From Agromyces badenianii (lineage in GTDB: Bacteria > Actinomycetota > Actinomycetes > Actinomycetales > Microbacteriaceae): a DNA stretch of 64,000 nt. The position numbers were made by a program, and so were the translations under genes. The notes under the pieces are model-generated. The model searched no databases, was not told the DNA's origin, and saw nothing but the letters and a program-made list of their open reading frames with translations. Shown here in pieces: positions 10,672 to 18,996 of the stretch. Numbering within the stretch: position 1 is the stretch's first letter; every line of letters starts with the position of its first letter. Where the stretch lies: positions 1,736,001 through 1,800,000 of the forward strand of contig NZ_CP028913.1 of NCBI RefSeq assembly GCF_003070885.1, in the 5' to 3' direction.

Positions 10672-12051
10672 ATGAGGAAGGGCGGTGACGTCATCATCGA
10701 CATCGAGGGTCGCTCAGCGGCCGAGATCGCCGACAGCCTGCGCACGCTCATCGAGCGCGGCGCCCTCCGACCGGGCGATGCGCTCCCTCCGGTGCGGACG
10801 CTCGCGGAGCATCTCGGGGTCAACCGCAACACCGCCGTCTCCGCCTATCGGCAGCTGATGAACGCCGGCGTCGTCATCACCCTGGGCCGCGGCGGCACTC
10901 GTGTGGCAGGCGCCTCGACGGTCGCGCAAGAGGGATTCGCCGCCGACACGGCACTCCGCGACATCGGCACCGGCAATCCCGATCCCTCGCGCATCCCCGA
11001 CCCGTCTCTCGCACTCGCGAGCATCGCACGGCGGCCCGTGCTGTACGGCGAGCCCGTCATCGATCCCGAGCTCGCGCGGTCGGCGCACGACTGGATGAGT
11101 GCCGATCTCCCCGCAGAGACCCCGATGCGCATCACGGTGACGAGCGGCGCCGCCGATGCCGTCGAGCGCCTGCTCGCCCAGGCGCTCACTCGCGACGACG
11201 CCGTGGCTCTCGAAGACCCGTGCTTCCTCACGAGCATCCACACGGTGCGCGTCGCCGGATACCGCCCGGTGCCGGTGCCGATCGACGACGAGGGGATGAC
11301 GGTCGCGGGCCTTCGGGCCGCACTCGAACAGGGCGTCCGCGCGGTCATCTGCACGCCGCGCGCGCAGAACCCCACGGGGGCAAGCCTCACCGAACGGCGC
11401 GCTGCCGAACTGCGCGAGGTGCTCAGGGAGCATCCGTATGTGCTCGTCATCGAAGACGACCACTATTCGCTGCTCTCGCAGCTGCCGTACCACTCGCTGA
11501 TCGGCCCCGAGCATCGGCGCTGGGCGCTCGTGCGTTCGGTGTCGAAGTTCCTCGGCCCCGACATGTGCCTCGCCGTCACCGCCTCAGACCCCGAGACCGC
11601 CGAACGGCTTGCGATGCGGCTGACCCCGGGCACGACGTGGGTGAGCCACCTGCTGCAGCGACTCGTGCACGCCCTCGCGACCGACCCCGAGATCGTGGCG
11701 GGCATCCGAGCCGCCGGCGCGCACTACGCGGCGCGCAACGCCGCATTCGCCGGGTTGCTCACGGCGGAGGGCGTCCCGACGCGATCGGGCGACGGCCTGA
11801 ACGTCTGGGTTCCGCTCGGCGCGCCGGCCCGTGCCGTGTCCGAACAGCTCATGCGGCGCGGCTGGCTCGCCCGCCCGGGTGACGAGTTCGCACTCGACGG
11901 CACCGAGGCATCCGATCACCTGCGCCTCACCGTGCACGATCTCGACGACGCCGATCTGCAGAAGCTGGCGACGGATCTCGGGGCGGCCGTGCGCACGGTG
12001 CTCGAGCAGTCCAGGGCGCTGGGCGGAGCCTGGACGTCGGAGATGCGATGA
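10672..12051 (+). CDS. pdxR: MocR-family (GntR-HTH/aminotransferase) regulator, probable PdxR
   Basis: 459 residues. An N-terminal GntR winged helix (about residues 5-75; [25 protein letters not shown]) is fused to a fold-type I aminotransferase domain, which senses PLP rather than catalysing. PLP contacts are suggested by [29 protein letters not shown] and the lysine of [10 protein letters not shown]. Divergence from pdxST and adjacency to pdxY make a PdxR role very likely, though not proven. An in-frame ATG at 10660 is possible, with almost no leader; GGTGGGGA just before 10672 is too close to be an ideal ribosome binding site. Confidence 0.88.
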   Translation: MRKGGDVIIDIEGRSAAEIADSLRTLIERGALRPGDALPPVRTLAEHLGVNRNTAVSAYRQLMNAGVVITLGRGGTRVAGASTVAQEGFAADTALRDIGTGNPDPSRIPDPSLALASIARRPVLYGEPVIDPELARSAHDWMSADLPAETPMRITVTSGAADAVERLLAQALTRDDAVALEDPCFLTSIHTVRVAGYRPVPVPIDDEGMTVAGLRAALEQGVRAVICTPRAQNPTGASLTERRAAELREVLREHPYVLVIEDDHYSLLSQLPYHSLIGPEHRRWALVRSVSKFLGPDMCLAVTASDPETAERLAMRLTPGTTWVSHLLQRLVHALATDPEIVAGIRAAGAHYAARNAAFAGLLTAEGVPTRSGDGLNVWVPLGAPARAVSEQLMRRGWLARPGDEFALDGTEASDHLRLTVHDLDDADLQKLATDLGAAVRTVLEQSRALGGAWTSEMR

Positions 12052-12058
12052 TCGAGCG

Positions 12059-12910
12059 GTGAAGATTCTCTCGATCCAGTCCGCGGTCGCCTACGGTCAC
12101 GTCGGCAATTCCGCCGCCGTGTTCCCCCTGCAGCGCATCGGCGTCGAGGTGCTGCCCGTCTACACCGTCAACTTCTCGAACCACACGGGCTACGGCGCTT
12201 GGCGCGGGCCGATGATCAGCCCTGACGAGGTGCGCGAGGTCATCACCGGCATCGAGGAGCGCGGGGCGTTCCCGCAGATCGACGTGGTGCTCTCGGGCTA
12301 CCAGGGCGGCGAGGGCATCGCCGACGTCATCCTCGAGGCCGTGGCGAAGGTGAAGGCCGCCAACCCGTCGGCGATCTACGCGTGCGACCCGGTCATGGGC
12401 AATGCGACGTCCGGATGCTTCGTCGCGCCCGCCATTCCGGTGCTGCTGCGCGAGCGCGTGGTCCCGGCCGCCGACCTCATCACGCCGAACCAGTTCGAGC
12501 TCGGGTTCCTCACCGGCACGCAGCCCGACACGCTCGAGTCGACCCTCGCCTCCGTCGATCTCGCTCGCGCGGCGGGCCCGCGCACGGTGCTCGTCACGAG
12601 CGTCGAGCGCCCCGATCGCGAAGAGGGCACGATCGAGATGCTCGCCGTCGACGACCACGGCGCCTGGATCGCACAGACTCCGCAGCTGCCGATGAAGGCC
12701 AATGGCTCAGGGGATGTCACGGCCGCCCTCTTCACGGCGCACTACCGCCGCACCGGCGACGCGGCCGACGCCCTCGCCCGCACGACCTCGAGCGTCTTCG
12801 ACCTGCTCTCGCGCACCCACGATTCGGGTGAGCGCGAGCTCCAGCTCGTCGAGTCGCAGGAGTTCTACGCCCATCCGCGCATGCAGTTCGCCGTGCGTCA
12901 GGTGCGCTGA
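12059..12910 (+). CDS. pdxY: Pyridoxal kinase PdxY
   Basis: 283 residues. Phosphorylates pyridoxal in the B6 salvage pathway. Ribokinase-like fold: the family start KILSIQSAVAYGHVGNSAAVFPLQ, then YACDPVMGN, DLITPNQFELGFL and the ATP/anion-hole motif MKANGSGDVTAALF near residues 216-229, with the catalytic Asp in GSGD. The GTG start is seven bases after the pdxR stop, so the two form an operon. It ends four bases before the convergent HIT gene. Confidence 0.93.
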   Translation: MKILSIQSAVAYGHVGNSAAVFPLQRIGVEVLPVYTVNFSNHTGYGAWRGPMISPDEVREVITGIEERGAFPQIDVVLSGYQGGEGIADVILEAVAKVKAANPSAIYACDPVMGNATSGCFVAPAIPVLLRERVVPAADLITPNQFELGFLTGTQPDTLESTLASVDLARAAGPRTVLVTSVERPDREEGTIEMLAVDDHGAWIAQTPQLPMKANGSGDVTAALFTAHYRRTGDAADALARTTSSVFDLLSRTHDSGERELQLVESQEFYAHPRMQFAVRQVR

Positions 12911-12914
12911 GCGC

Positions 12915-13478
12915 TCAGGCGGGCCACGCCTCGGCGATCTCCTGGCGCACCTCGCCCAGCAGGCGCGGAAGCGCCTTCGTGCCCGCGACGATCGGGAAGA
13001 AGTTGGAATCGAGCGCCCAGCGCGGCACGATGTGCTGATGCAGGTGCTCGGCGATGCCGGCACCGGCGATGCGGCCCTGGTTCATACCGAGGTTGAAGCC
13101 GTCGCACTTCGAGACCTGCTTCACGACCCGCATCGCGATCTGCGTGAGCTCGCCGATCTCGGCGACCTCTTCGGGTGTCGCCTCGTCGTACGTCGCGACG
13201 TGACGATATGGGCAGACCAGCAGGTGTCCGCTGTTGTACGGGTAGAGGTTCAGCAGCGCGTACGCGTGGGTGCCGCGCGCGACGATGAGCGACTGCTCGT
13301 CGCTCATCTCGGGAGCCCGGCAGAACGGGCAGGCGTGCTCGTCGGGCTGCTGGCCGTGCTGGATGTAGACGAGTCGGTGCGGCGTCCACAACCGCTGGAA
13401 GGCGTCGGGCACCCCGGCGAGGTCGGCCGCGGCATCCGTCTGCACACCCTCGAACTCGTCGGGCTGGTACGCACTCAT
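12915..13478 (-). CDS. HIT family nucleotide hydrolase/transferase
   Basis: 187 residues. Histidine-triad protein: [10 protein letters not shown] carries the catalytic HxHxH motif, with the preceding [19 protein letters not shown] typical of actinobacterial homologues next to thrS. CPFC and the segment HACPFC near residue 50 suggest a metal site. It overlaps thrS by four bases (ATGA). In mycobacteria this gene is followed by pgsA and mannoside genes; here it is followed by the convergent pdxY. Confidence 0.93.
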   Translation of the reverse strand: MSAYQPDEFEGVQTDAAADLAGVPDAFQRLWTPHRLVYIQHGQQPDEHACPFCRAPEMSDEQSLIVARGTHAYALLNLYPYNSGHLLVCPYRHVATYDEATPEEVAEIGELTQIAMRVVKQVSKCDGFNLGMNQGRIAGAGIAEHLHQHIVPRWALDSNFFPIVAGTKALPRLLGEVRQEIAEAWPA

Positions 13479-15454
13479 GCGAACAGGTCGTCGCGTGTGA
13501 CGACCTGGCGACGCTCCTCGATGACCTGCTTGATGCGCTCGACCGCCTCGGCGATCGCGACGCCGTTCTCCTGCGTGCCGTCGCGGAAGCGGAAGCTGAC
13601 GGTCTCGGCTGAGCGGTCGCTCTCACCCGCGATGAGCTGGAACGGCACCTTCTGGGTCGTGTGCGTGCGGATCTTCTTCTGCATGCGGTCGTCGCTCACG
13701 TCGAGCTCGGCGCGGACGCCGCCGCCCTTCAGCTGCTCGATGATCGCACCGAGGTACGGAGCGTACTCGTCGGCGACAGGGATGCCGACGACCTGCACCG
13801 GGGCGAGCCAGACCGGGAAGGCGCCCGCGTAGTGCTCGAGGAGGATGGCGAAGAACCGCTCGATCGAACCGAACAGCGCCCGGTGGATCATGATGGGGCG
13901 CTTCTTCTGCCCGTCGCGGTCGGTGAACTCGAGGCCGAAGCGCTCGGGCAGGTTCGGGTCGACCTGCACGGTCGAGAGCTGCCAGGTGCGGCCGATCGCG
14001 TCTCTCGTCTTGAGGTCGATCTTCGGCCCGTAGAACGCGGCCTCACCGGGCATCTCGGTGAGCTTCAGACCACTCGCACGGGCGACGTTGCGCAGTGCGT
14101 TCGTGGAGTACTCCCAGAACTCGTCGGAGCCGATCCACTTGTCTTTCGCGTCGTCTCGCATCGACAGCTCGAGCTCGAAGTCGTCGAGGCCGAAGTCGCG
14201 AAGCATCGAGATGACGAACTCGATGACCTTGGTGGCCTCCTCTTCGAGCTGGTCGGGGGTGACGAAGAGGTGCGAGTCGTCTTGCGTGAAGCCGCGCACG
14301 CGGGTGAGCCCGTGCAGCGCGCCGGAGAGCTCGTTGCGGTAGACGGTGCCGTTCTCGGCGAGCCGCATCGGCAGCTCGCGGTAGCTGCGCCCCCGCTCCT
14401 TGTAGATGAGGATGTGCATCGGGCAGTTCATCGGCTTCAGGTAGTAGTCCTGGCCGTGCTTGGTGATGTTGCCGTCGGCGTCGCGTTCCTCGTCCATGCG
14501 GATGGGCGGGAACATGCCCTCCTTGTAGGTCACGAGGTGGTTCGACTGGAGGAAGAGGTCCTCCTTCGAGATGTGCGGCGTGTAGACGTAGGTGTAGCCG
14601 CCCTCGATGTGTCGACGGCGCGCGTGCTGCTCCATCTCCATGCGCACGACACCGCCGCGCGGGTGCCAGACCGAGAGGCCCGAGCCGATCTCGTCAGGGA
14701 AGCTGAAGAGGTCGAGGTCGCGCCCGAGCTTGCGGTGGTCGCGGCGTGCGGCCTCCTCGAGTCGGTGCTGATAGGCGCGCAGCTCGTCTTTCGTCGGCCA
14801 CGCGGTGCCGTAGATGCGCTGGAGCTGGGGGTTCTTCTCCGAACCGCGCCAGTAGGCCGCAGCGATGCGAGTCAGCGACCAGCCGTTGCCGATCATGCGG
14901 GTGTTCGGCAGGTGCGGACCGCGGCAGAGGTCCTTCCAGACCGTCTCGCCGGTCTTGGGGTCGACGTTGTCGTAGATCGTGAGCTCGCCGGCACCGACCT
15001 CGACGTTCTCGTTGTCGCCACCGGCCGAGGCCGAGCCCTTCAGGCCGATCAGTTCGAGCTTGTAGGGCTCGTTCGCGAGTTCGGCACGCGCCTCGTCATC
15101 GGTGACGACCCGGCGCATGAAGCGCTGACCGGCACGGATGATGCGCGACATCTCTTTATCGAGAGCCTTGAGGTCTTCGGGGGTGAACGGCTCGGCGACG
15201 TCGAAGTCGTAGTAGAAACCGTCGGTGACGGGCGGCCCGATGCCGAGCTTGGCCTCGGGGTTGATCGACTGCACCGCCTGCGCAAGCACGTGTGCCGCCG
15301 AGTGGCGCAGGATGTTCAGGCCGTCGGGCGAGTCGATCGTGACGGGTTCGACCTCGTCGCTGTCGGTGACCGTCGTGGCGAGGTCCTTGAGCTCGCCGTT
15401 GACGCGCATCGCGACAACGGATCGGTCGGTGAAGAGCTCGAAGCCGTCGGCCAC
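13475..15454 (-). CDS. thrS: Threonine-tRNA ligase
   Basis: 659 residues. Charges tRNA-Thr. A TGS domain is followed by the editing domain with [12 protein letters not shown] and the class II core: motif 2 region [11 protein letters not shown], zinc-site [10 protein letters not shown], and motif 3 [16 protein letters not shown], then an anticodon-binding domain. I chose GTG at 15454 because AAGGAG lies nine bases upstream. The leader is short and no T-box was seen. Confidence 0.97.
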   Translation of the reverse strand: MADGFELFTDRSVVAMRVNGELKDLATTVTDSDEVEPVTIDSPDGLNILRHSAAHVLAQAVQSINPEAKLGIGPPVTDGFYYDFDVAEPFTPEDLKALDKEMSRIIRAGQRFMRRVVTDDEARAELANEPYKLELIGLKGSASAGGDNENVEVGAGELTIYDNVDPKTGETVWKDLCRGPHLPNTRMIGNGWSLTRIAAAYWRGSEKNPQLQRIYGTAWPTKDELRAYQHRLEEAARRDHRKLGRDLDLFSFPDEIGSGLSVWHPRGGVVRMEMEQHARRRHIEGGYTYVYTPHISKEDLFLQSNHLVTYKEGMFPPIRMDEERDADGNITKHGQDYYLKPMNCPMHILIYKERGRSYRELPMRLAENGTVYRNELSGALHGLTRVRGFTQDDSHLFVTPDQLEEEATKVIEFVISMLRDFGLDDFELELSMRDDAKDKWIGSDEFWEYSTNALRNVARASGLKLTEMPGEAAFYGPKIDLKTRDAIGRTWQLSTVQVDPNLPERFGLEFTDRDGQKKRPIMIHRALFGSIERFFAILLEHYAGAFPVWLAPVQVVGIPVADEYAPYLGAIIEQLKGGGVRAELDVSDDRMQKKIRTHTTQKVPFQLIAGESDRSAETVSFRFRDGTQENGVAIAEAVERIKQVIEERRQVVTRDDLFA

Positions 15455-15578
15455 CTTGATCCACTCCTTGGAATCGGTCTACAGAACCCTTCAACTGTAG
15501 TCGCCGAGCGGGCGGCCGCTCGGCGGCTCGGTGCTGCCCCGGAGCCGCGGCCGCGGATCCGCTTCTAGAGTTTTTCTC

Positions 15579-15821
15579 ATGAACAGGACATCGAACGAAC
15601 TGGGCTCACGCAGCGAGTTCGACGAGCGCGTCATCGAGCTCGCCGACTTCGAGCCCGACATCCCTGCGGTCTCCATCCACTTCGAGCCGGCCGCCTGCGG
15701 CATCACCGGGCTCGGCACCTACGTCTGCACCTTCTCCGTCGAGGCGTTCGGCCGGGCGACCCTGACCGCGAGCGGCTACGCGGCGACGGGATCCGTCGTC
15801 AATGCCGACCCAGGAGCGTGA
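15579..15821 (+). CDS. Small protein of unknown function (first half of a possibly split gene)
   Basis: 80 residues, not recognised. It is acidic at the N terminus, then rich in alternating beta-type residues (VSIHFEPAACGITGLGTYVCTFSVEAFG), with two cysteines that could pair. No signal peptide. TAGAGT ends seven bases before the ATG and no ribosome binding site is seen, so the message may be leaderless. It overlaps the next ORF by four bases (GTGA), and the two together read like one beta-sandwich domain. Confidence 0.55.
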   Translation: MNRTSNELGSRSEFDERVIELADFEPDIPAVSIHFEPAACGITGLGTYVCTFSVEAFGRATLTASGYAATGSVVNADPGA

Positions 15822-15976
15822 GCGGAAAGCAGACCGTGAGCATCACCCTGAAGAACCTGCCCGCCCACGGCGGCTGGGCCGTGATCGAGCAGACGGAGGG
15901 CGAGGCGTGGGTCTGGTACTCGACCAGGATCGCCTATCCGCCCATCGTGCTCGAACCAGCTCCCCCGATCGCCTAG
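15818..15976 (+). CDS. Small protein of unknown function (second half of a possibly split gene)
   Basis: 52 residues from GTG at 15818. The sequence (SITLKNLPAHGGWAVIEQTE, then a Trp/Tyr-rich strand and a Pro-rich end) resembles the C-terminal strands of an immunoglobulin-like domain. The upstream ORF stops exactly at this start, with AGGAG just before it. Either the pair is translationally coupled or a one-base change split one gene. Not recognised. Confidence 0.5.
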   Translation: MSGKQTVSITLKNLPAHGGWAVIEQTEGEAWVWYSTRIAYPPIVLEPAPPIA

Positions 15977-16056
15977 GCGCTCGCGCCTCCGCTACCGGAG
16001 AGCGCGGCCGCACGCCCGCAGACGCGAGTCACACGAGACGGGTAGTCTCACACTCC

Positions 16057-16704
16057 ATGACGCCTCAACGGTTGAGCGTGGCTGCTGCGGTCACGGTATT
16101 CTGCGGGTTCGTGTTCACCGGGTGCGCAGGAGGGCAACCACCCGCCACCGAACTCACGAACGGACCGATGGTGTCGATCGACCCGAAGGCGCTGGTCACC
16201 GATGAGGACCTCGAGTTGCTCGGCGAAGCCGGCTACCAGGGCGACGGCATGACGGCGGAGTTGATGGAGTTGACCACCGCTCTCACCACCCGATATCAGG
16301 GCAGCGATGCCTTCTCCGGGTTCGAGTGGTCCCGTGACACGCGACAGATGACCTTGTGGTGGCACGGGCCGGTGCCCGCGGAGCTCGACGAACTGCTCGC
16401 CTCGGTCGACCCGCCGATCACCGTCGAGCAGACCGTGAACCCGCCCGGGCGGCTCCGGGCGGTTCAGCAGCGCCTGATGGCGACCGGCGCCGTGCCCGGC
16501 ATCACCGTCTCAGCGGTTTCGGTGTCGATCGACTGCTCACGCCTGCAGGTGATGGCGGAACCCGTCGACCCGTCGACGACCCCAGCGGAGATGACGACCG
16601 CCCTCGAAGCATTCTCCGGATACCCGGTCGCCGTGGAAATCGGGAGTGTCGTCCCCTTCTCAGGTGTGCCGCCCGCTGTCGGCGTGGCACCGACGGGCCA
16701 GTGA
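16057..16704 (+). CDS. Probable secreted lipoprotein of unknown function
   Basis: 215 residues. A signal sequence (residues 1-22) ends in a lipobox-like VFTGC with Cys23, so the mature protein is probably anchored to the outer face of the membrane. The rest holds acidic DEDLELLGEAGY and FSGFEWSRDTRQMTLWWHGP segments, repeated alpha-beta in character, and resembles small actinobacterial lipoproteins only in general. No ribosome binding site is obvious. Function unknown. Confidence 0.65.
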   Translation: MTPQRLSVAAAVTVFCGFVFTGCAGGQPPATELTNGPMVSIDPKALVTDEDLELLGEAGYQGDGMTAELMELTTALTTRYQGSDAFSGFEWSRDTRQMTLWWHGPVPAELDELLASVDPPITVEQTVNPPGRLRAVQQRLMATGAVPGITVSAVSVSIDCSRLQVMAEPVDPSTTPAEMTTALEAFSGYPVAVEIGSVVPFSGVPPAVGVAPTGQ

Positions 16705-16705
16705 C

Positions 16706-16989
16706 CCGAGAGGCTGAAGGCGTGCAGGCGACGAAGATGCCAGCCAGGAGCACGAACGCGCCGACAACGATGAGTATCGTGCGGGCCTGGCAACTTGACG
16801 ACGGCCTCGATCGCAGCGGCGATGCCAGCCGCGAGCAGCACGACGACGCCGAGCGCGATGGAACCGAGCACGATGCCGAATTGCGCCTCATCGGCCTGCA
16901 ATCTGGGGATGTCGCCAAACTCCTCCGCAAGTTCCTGCGTCGTCCTCCTCAAGCACGGCCACCGCACGATCAACGAGTTCCAACGTCAT
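16706..16989 (-). pseudogene. Frameshifted relic of a two-helix membrane protein
   Basis: Read from an ATG at 16989, the frames MTLELVDRAVAVLEEDD, then QELAEEFGDIPRLQADEAQ plus a membrane helix (IVLGSIALGVVVLLAAGIA), then a second helix (TILIVVGAFVLLAGIFVAC) join into one sensible protein if one extra base is ignored near 16937 and another near 16788. No single frame gives it, and the last frame runs on into the lipoprotein gene without a natural stop. A decayed gene, or sequencing errors. The parent family is not recognised. Confidence 0.4.
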
Positions 16990-17170
16990 CCTGGGGGCCG
17001 CGCGGCGGTCGTGCGGAGATGCATCTACAACGAACGCGAGTGACCTGACGGCGCCGCGCCCTCTCGAAGGGAGGGATGCCGGGCATCACACCCGCCGGCA
17101 TCGCCGGTCAACCCGAGTGCATCGATGGCGGGTACCACGCGGTACCTCAGAGCCCCGAGAGCTCCCGGAA

Positions 17171-17201
17171 AAACAAAAAACCCCCGGTAAACCGGGGGTT
17201 T
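17171..17201 (-). terminator. Intrinsic terminator after the tRNA-Val(GAC) unit
   Basis: A 10-bp perfect stem (17178-17187 with 17192-17201, loop TAAA) is followed on the minus strand by a T-rich run (17171-17180 is almost all A on the plus strand). It ends the leftward Gly-Cys-Val tRNA cluster. Confidence 0.9.
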
Positions 17202-17203
17202 CG

Positions 17204-17278
17204 TGGTGGGCGATACTGGGATCGAACCAGTGACCTCTTCCGTGTCAGGGAAGCGCGCTACCGCTGCGCCAATCGCCC
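17204..17278 (-). tRNA. tRNA-Val (anticodon GAC)
   Basis: Cloverleaf with acceptor GGGCGAT pairing ATCGCCC, D-arm GCGCAGCGGTAGCGC, anticodon loop CTGACAC (GAC) and T-arm with GGTTCGATCC. The 3' CCA is encoded (17204-17206). Last gene of the leftward tRNA cluster, immediately before a terminator. A sister tRNA-Val with CAC lies in the opposite direction at 17754. Confidence 0.95.
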
Positions 17279-17303
17279 AAGTCGAGAATGGAAGTTCTCA
17301 GCT

Positions 17304-17377
17304 TGGAGGTGGATACGGGATTCGAACCCGTGTATACGGCTTTGCAGGCCGCTGCCTCGCCTCTCGGCCAATCCACC
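17304..17377 (-). tRNA. tRNA-Cys (anticodon GCA)
   Basis: Acceptor GGTGGAT pairs ATCCACC, the anticodon loop is CTGCAAA (GCA), the T-loop is GGGTTCGAATCCC and CCA is encoded. It is flanked by tRNA-Gly upstream and tRNA-Val downstream on the same strand. Confidence 0.94.
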
Positions 17378-17407
17378 GTGTCTGGGTTCACCACCAAAAG
17401 AACAGAA

Positions 17408-17425
17408 ATCGGGCTTGCGCCCGAT
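17408..17425 (-). terminator. Hairpin with T-rich tail between tRNA-Gly and tRNA-Cys
   Basis: ATCGGGC and GCCCGAT form a 7-bp stem around TTGC; on the minus strand a T-rich stretch follows (17392-17407). It could stop part of the transcripts from tRNA-Gly or act as a processing signal. Confidence 0.55.
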
Positions 17426-17434
17426 CCTGATCAG

Positions 17435-17506
17435 AGCGGATGACGAGATTCGAACTCGCGACCCTCACCTTGGCAAGGTGATGCGCTACCACTGCGCCAC
17501 ATCCGC
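17435..17506 (-). tRNA. tRNA-Gly (anticodon GCC)
   Basis: Acceptor GCGGATG pairs CATCCGC, anticodon loop with GCC inside a CACCT/AGGTG stem, T-arm GAGTTCGAATCTC. CCA is not encoded. First gene of the leftward cluster; a -10/-35 pair lies about 30 bp upstream. Confidence 0.95.
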
Positions 17507-17533
17507 GTTGCCCGCATTTCTGCGTGCAGAGAG

Positions 17534-17563
17534 ACTCTAACCGATTCCCTGAACGATTCACAA
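17534..17563 (-). promoter_or_regulatory. Probable promoter of the Gly-Cys-Val tRNA cluster
   Basis: On the minus strand TTGTGA (17563-17558) and TAGAGT (17539-17534) are 18 bp apart, at a fitting distance from tRNA-Gly. Confidence 0.5.
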
Positions 17564-17710
17564 ACTGACGGGGTCGCGTGGCCGTTTCGAGCCGGTCACA
17601 AGGGGAATCCGTGCACGTATCCCGGGCGTGTCGGCCCACCGGCAACCCTCCCGCGACCGCGCCGGCGAGCCACCCGTCGGCTCGATGTGCATTCGCCCCA
17701 TCCGGTCGGC

Positions 17711-17716
17711 TAGTAT
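17711..17716 (+). promoter_or_regulatory. Probable -10 element of tRNA-Val(CAC)
   Basis: TAGTAT lies 37 bp upstream of the tRNA in otherwise GC-rich DNA. No good -35 is seen. The surrounding gene-free stretch 17507-17753 holds only these tRNA promoters. Confidence 0.4.
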
Positions 17717-17753
17717 CGAATCCGCGGTCACGGCGTGACCACGAATCCCATAT

Positions 17754-17826
17754 GGGCGATTGGCGCAGCTGGTAGCGCGCTTCCTTCACACGGAAGAGGT
17801 CGTCGGTTCGAGCCCGGCATCGCCCA
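17754..17826 (+). tRNA. tRNA-Val (anticodon CAC)
   Basis: Acceptor GGGCGAT pairs ATCGCCC, anticodon loop TTCACAC (CAC), T-arm CGGTTCGAGCCCG. CCA is not encoded. The acceptor and D arms are nearly the same as in tRNA-Val(GAC) at 17204, which faces the other way. Followed at once by a strong terminator. Confidence 0.95.
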
Positions 17827-17828
17827 CG

Positions 17829-17862
17829 AAAGCCCCCACTCCACTGGGGGCTTTCTCCTTTT
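17829..17862 (+). terminator. Intrinsic terminator after tRNA-Val(CAC)
   Basis: A 10-bp stem AAAGCCCCCA / TGGGGGCTTT with a six-base loop, then CTCCTTTT. Confidence 0.9.
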
Positions 17863-17986
17863 CCCCGCGATCGCGGCCGCCCTTCGGGCACGCAGCCGCC
17901 TTGCTCCACTCGTCCGATCCCCGTTGTGGTCGCTCCGATCCCCGACTACCGTGTGCCGTGACCACGCGTCGAGGCGAGGGGGAACC

Positions 17987-18346
17987 ATGTCGGGCGAGGT
18001 GTCGTTCATCGAGTTCGGGGCAGCGGATGCCACGACCGCACGCAGCTTCTACGGCAAGCTCTTCGGCTGGTCGTTCGAGAAGGGGCCGGGCGGCGACGGC
18101 TACGCAGTCACCGGGGCCGGCGTGCCGGGGGGTGTGCACGGCGGCGACCCCGGCGCCGCACCCAACGTGTTCTTCAGGGTCGACGATCTCGATGCCGCTG
18201 TGGCCGCGGTCGAACGGCTCGGCGGCACCGTCGAATCACTCCCAGGCGCCGACGACGAGGAGACGACCGCGATATTCGGCGAGTTCCGGCTCTGCCGCGA
18301 CGATCAGGGATCGCCGTTCGGGCTCCACCGACCGCCACGCGCCTGA
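17987..18346 (+). CDS. VOC (glyoxalase-fold) family protein
   Basis: 119 residues, one vicinal-oxygen-chelate domain pair: it opens with VSFIEFGAADATTARSFYGKLFGW and ends with CRDDQGSPFGL, both typical. The family includes glyoxalases, dioxygenases and antibiotic-binding proteins; the substrate cannot be told. The ATG at 17987 follows GAGGGGGAACC. The first 10-20 residues match homologues, which supports this start. Confidence 0.88.
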   Translation: MSGEVSFIEFGAADATTARSFYGKLFGWSFEKGPGGDGYAVTGAGVPGGVHGGDPGAAPNVFFRVDDLDAAVAAVERLGGTVESLPGADDEETTAIFGEFRLCRDDQGSPFGLHRPPRA

Positions 18347-18410
18347 GCGGGCCCACCCCACGGCACGGAGCGCACCGAACAGTGCTGCGCGGTCTCGGCA
18401 GCCGCTGAGT

Positions 18411-18953
18411 TCAGCGCCAGCCGTACCGAGCGCGGAGCGCCGCAGCCACACGGTCGAAGCGCTCCGCATCGAGTGACGCCGCTTCGCGCCGCATGCCGCC
18501 CGCCCGCACTCGGAACACCCGGTCGATGCGCGCCCAGCTCGCGCGTCCCTCGGCATCCCAGGCCCCGTCTCCGAGCGCGACCAAGTCACGGTCGCCGTCG
18601 TGGGCCTTGCTGGTCAGTTGCACCGCGAGGCAGTCGCCTGCGCGGGATGCGGCCACGATCACGACCGGTCGATCCTTCCCTCGCCCGTCGTTCTCCTCGT
18701 ACGGCACCCAGGTCCACACGACTTCACCGGGGTCGGGGTCGGCATCGCGCGACGGCGCATAGCCGAGCTTCACGCGCCGCAGCTGCCGCGGATCCACCTC
18801 GATCGTGGCCGACGGACCCGACTGCCCCGGTGAGAGGGTGGTGGTCGCCGCGACCGGCCGTGACGCGGCATCCGGCGGCCGCGCGGACCCACTGCCCAGC
18901 AGCGACCTGACGACACGACCGAGGGCGGTGAGGAAGCGGCTGGTGTCTGACAC
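18411..18953 (-). CDS. PemK/MazF-family protein, solo, with N-terminal extension
   Basis: 180 residues, GTG start. The C-terminal 110 residues match the PemK/MazF fold: GEVVWTWVPYEENDGRGKDRPVVIVAA, CLAVQLTSKAHD and SWARIDRVFRV. About 70 N-terminal residues form a Ser/Pro/Ala-rich extension. MazF proteins are mRNA endonucleases paired with an antitoxin, but no antitoxin gene lies beside this one: amt is upstream and a convergent VOC gene downstream. Many actinobacteria carry such solitary copies, whose activity is unknown. Confidence 0.8.
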   Translation of the reverse strand: MSDTSRFLTALGRVVRSLLGSGSARPPDAASRPVAATTTLSPGQSGPSATIEVDPRQLRRVKLGYAPSRDADPDPGEVVWTWVPYEENDGRGKDRPVVIVAASRAGDCLAVQLTSKAHDGDRDLVALGDGAWDAEGRASWARIDRVFRVRAGGMRREAASLDAERFDRVAAALRARYGWR

Positions 18954-18996
18954 ACCGGCACACTACCCCACCGCCCTCGCGGTGATCCCGTCAGGC

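Noticed and set aside
15455..15578. T-box or other riboswitch before thrS
   Set aside because: The leader is only about 40-100 bases and has no T-box core or antiterminator; a simple -10 like TACAGT lies near.
17076..17909. Open frames across the tRNA cluster with SNLRPP- or GDTGIEP-like peptides
   Set aside because: These are the familiar translations of tRNA genes, often mis-annotated as proteins.
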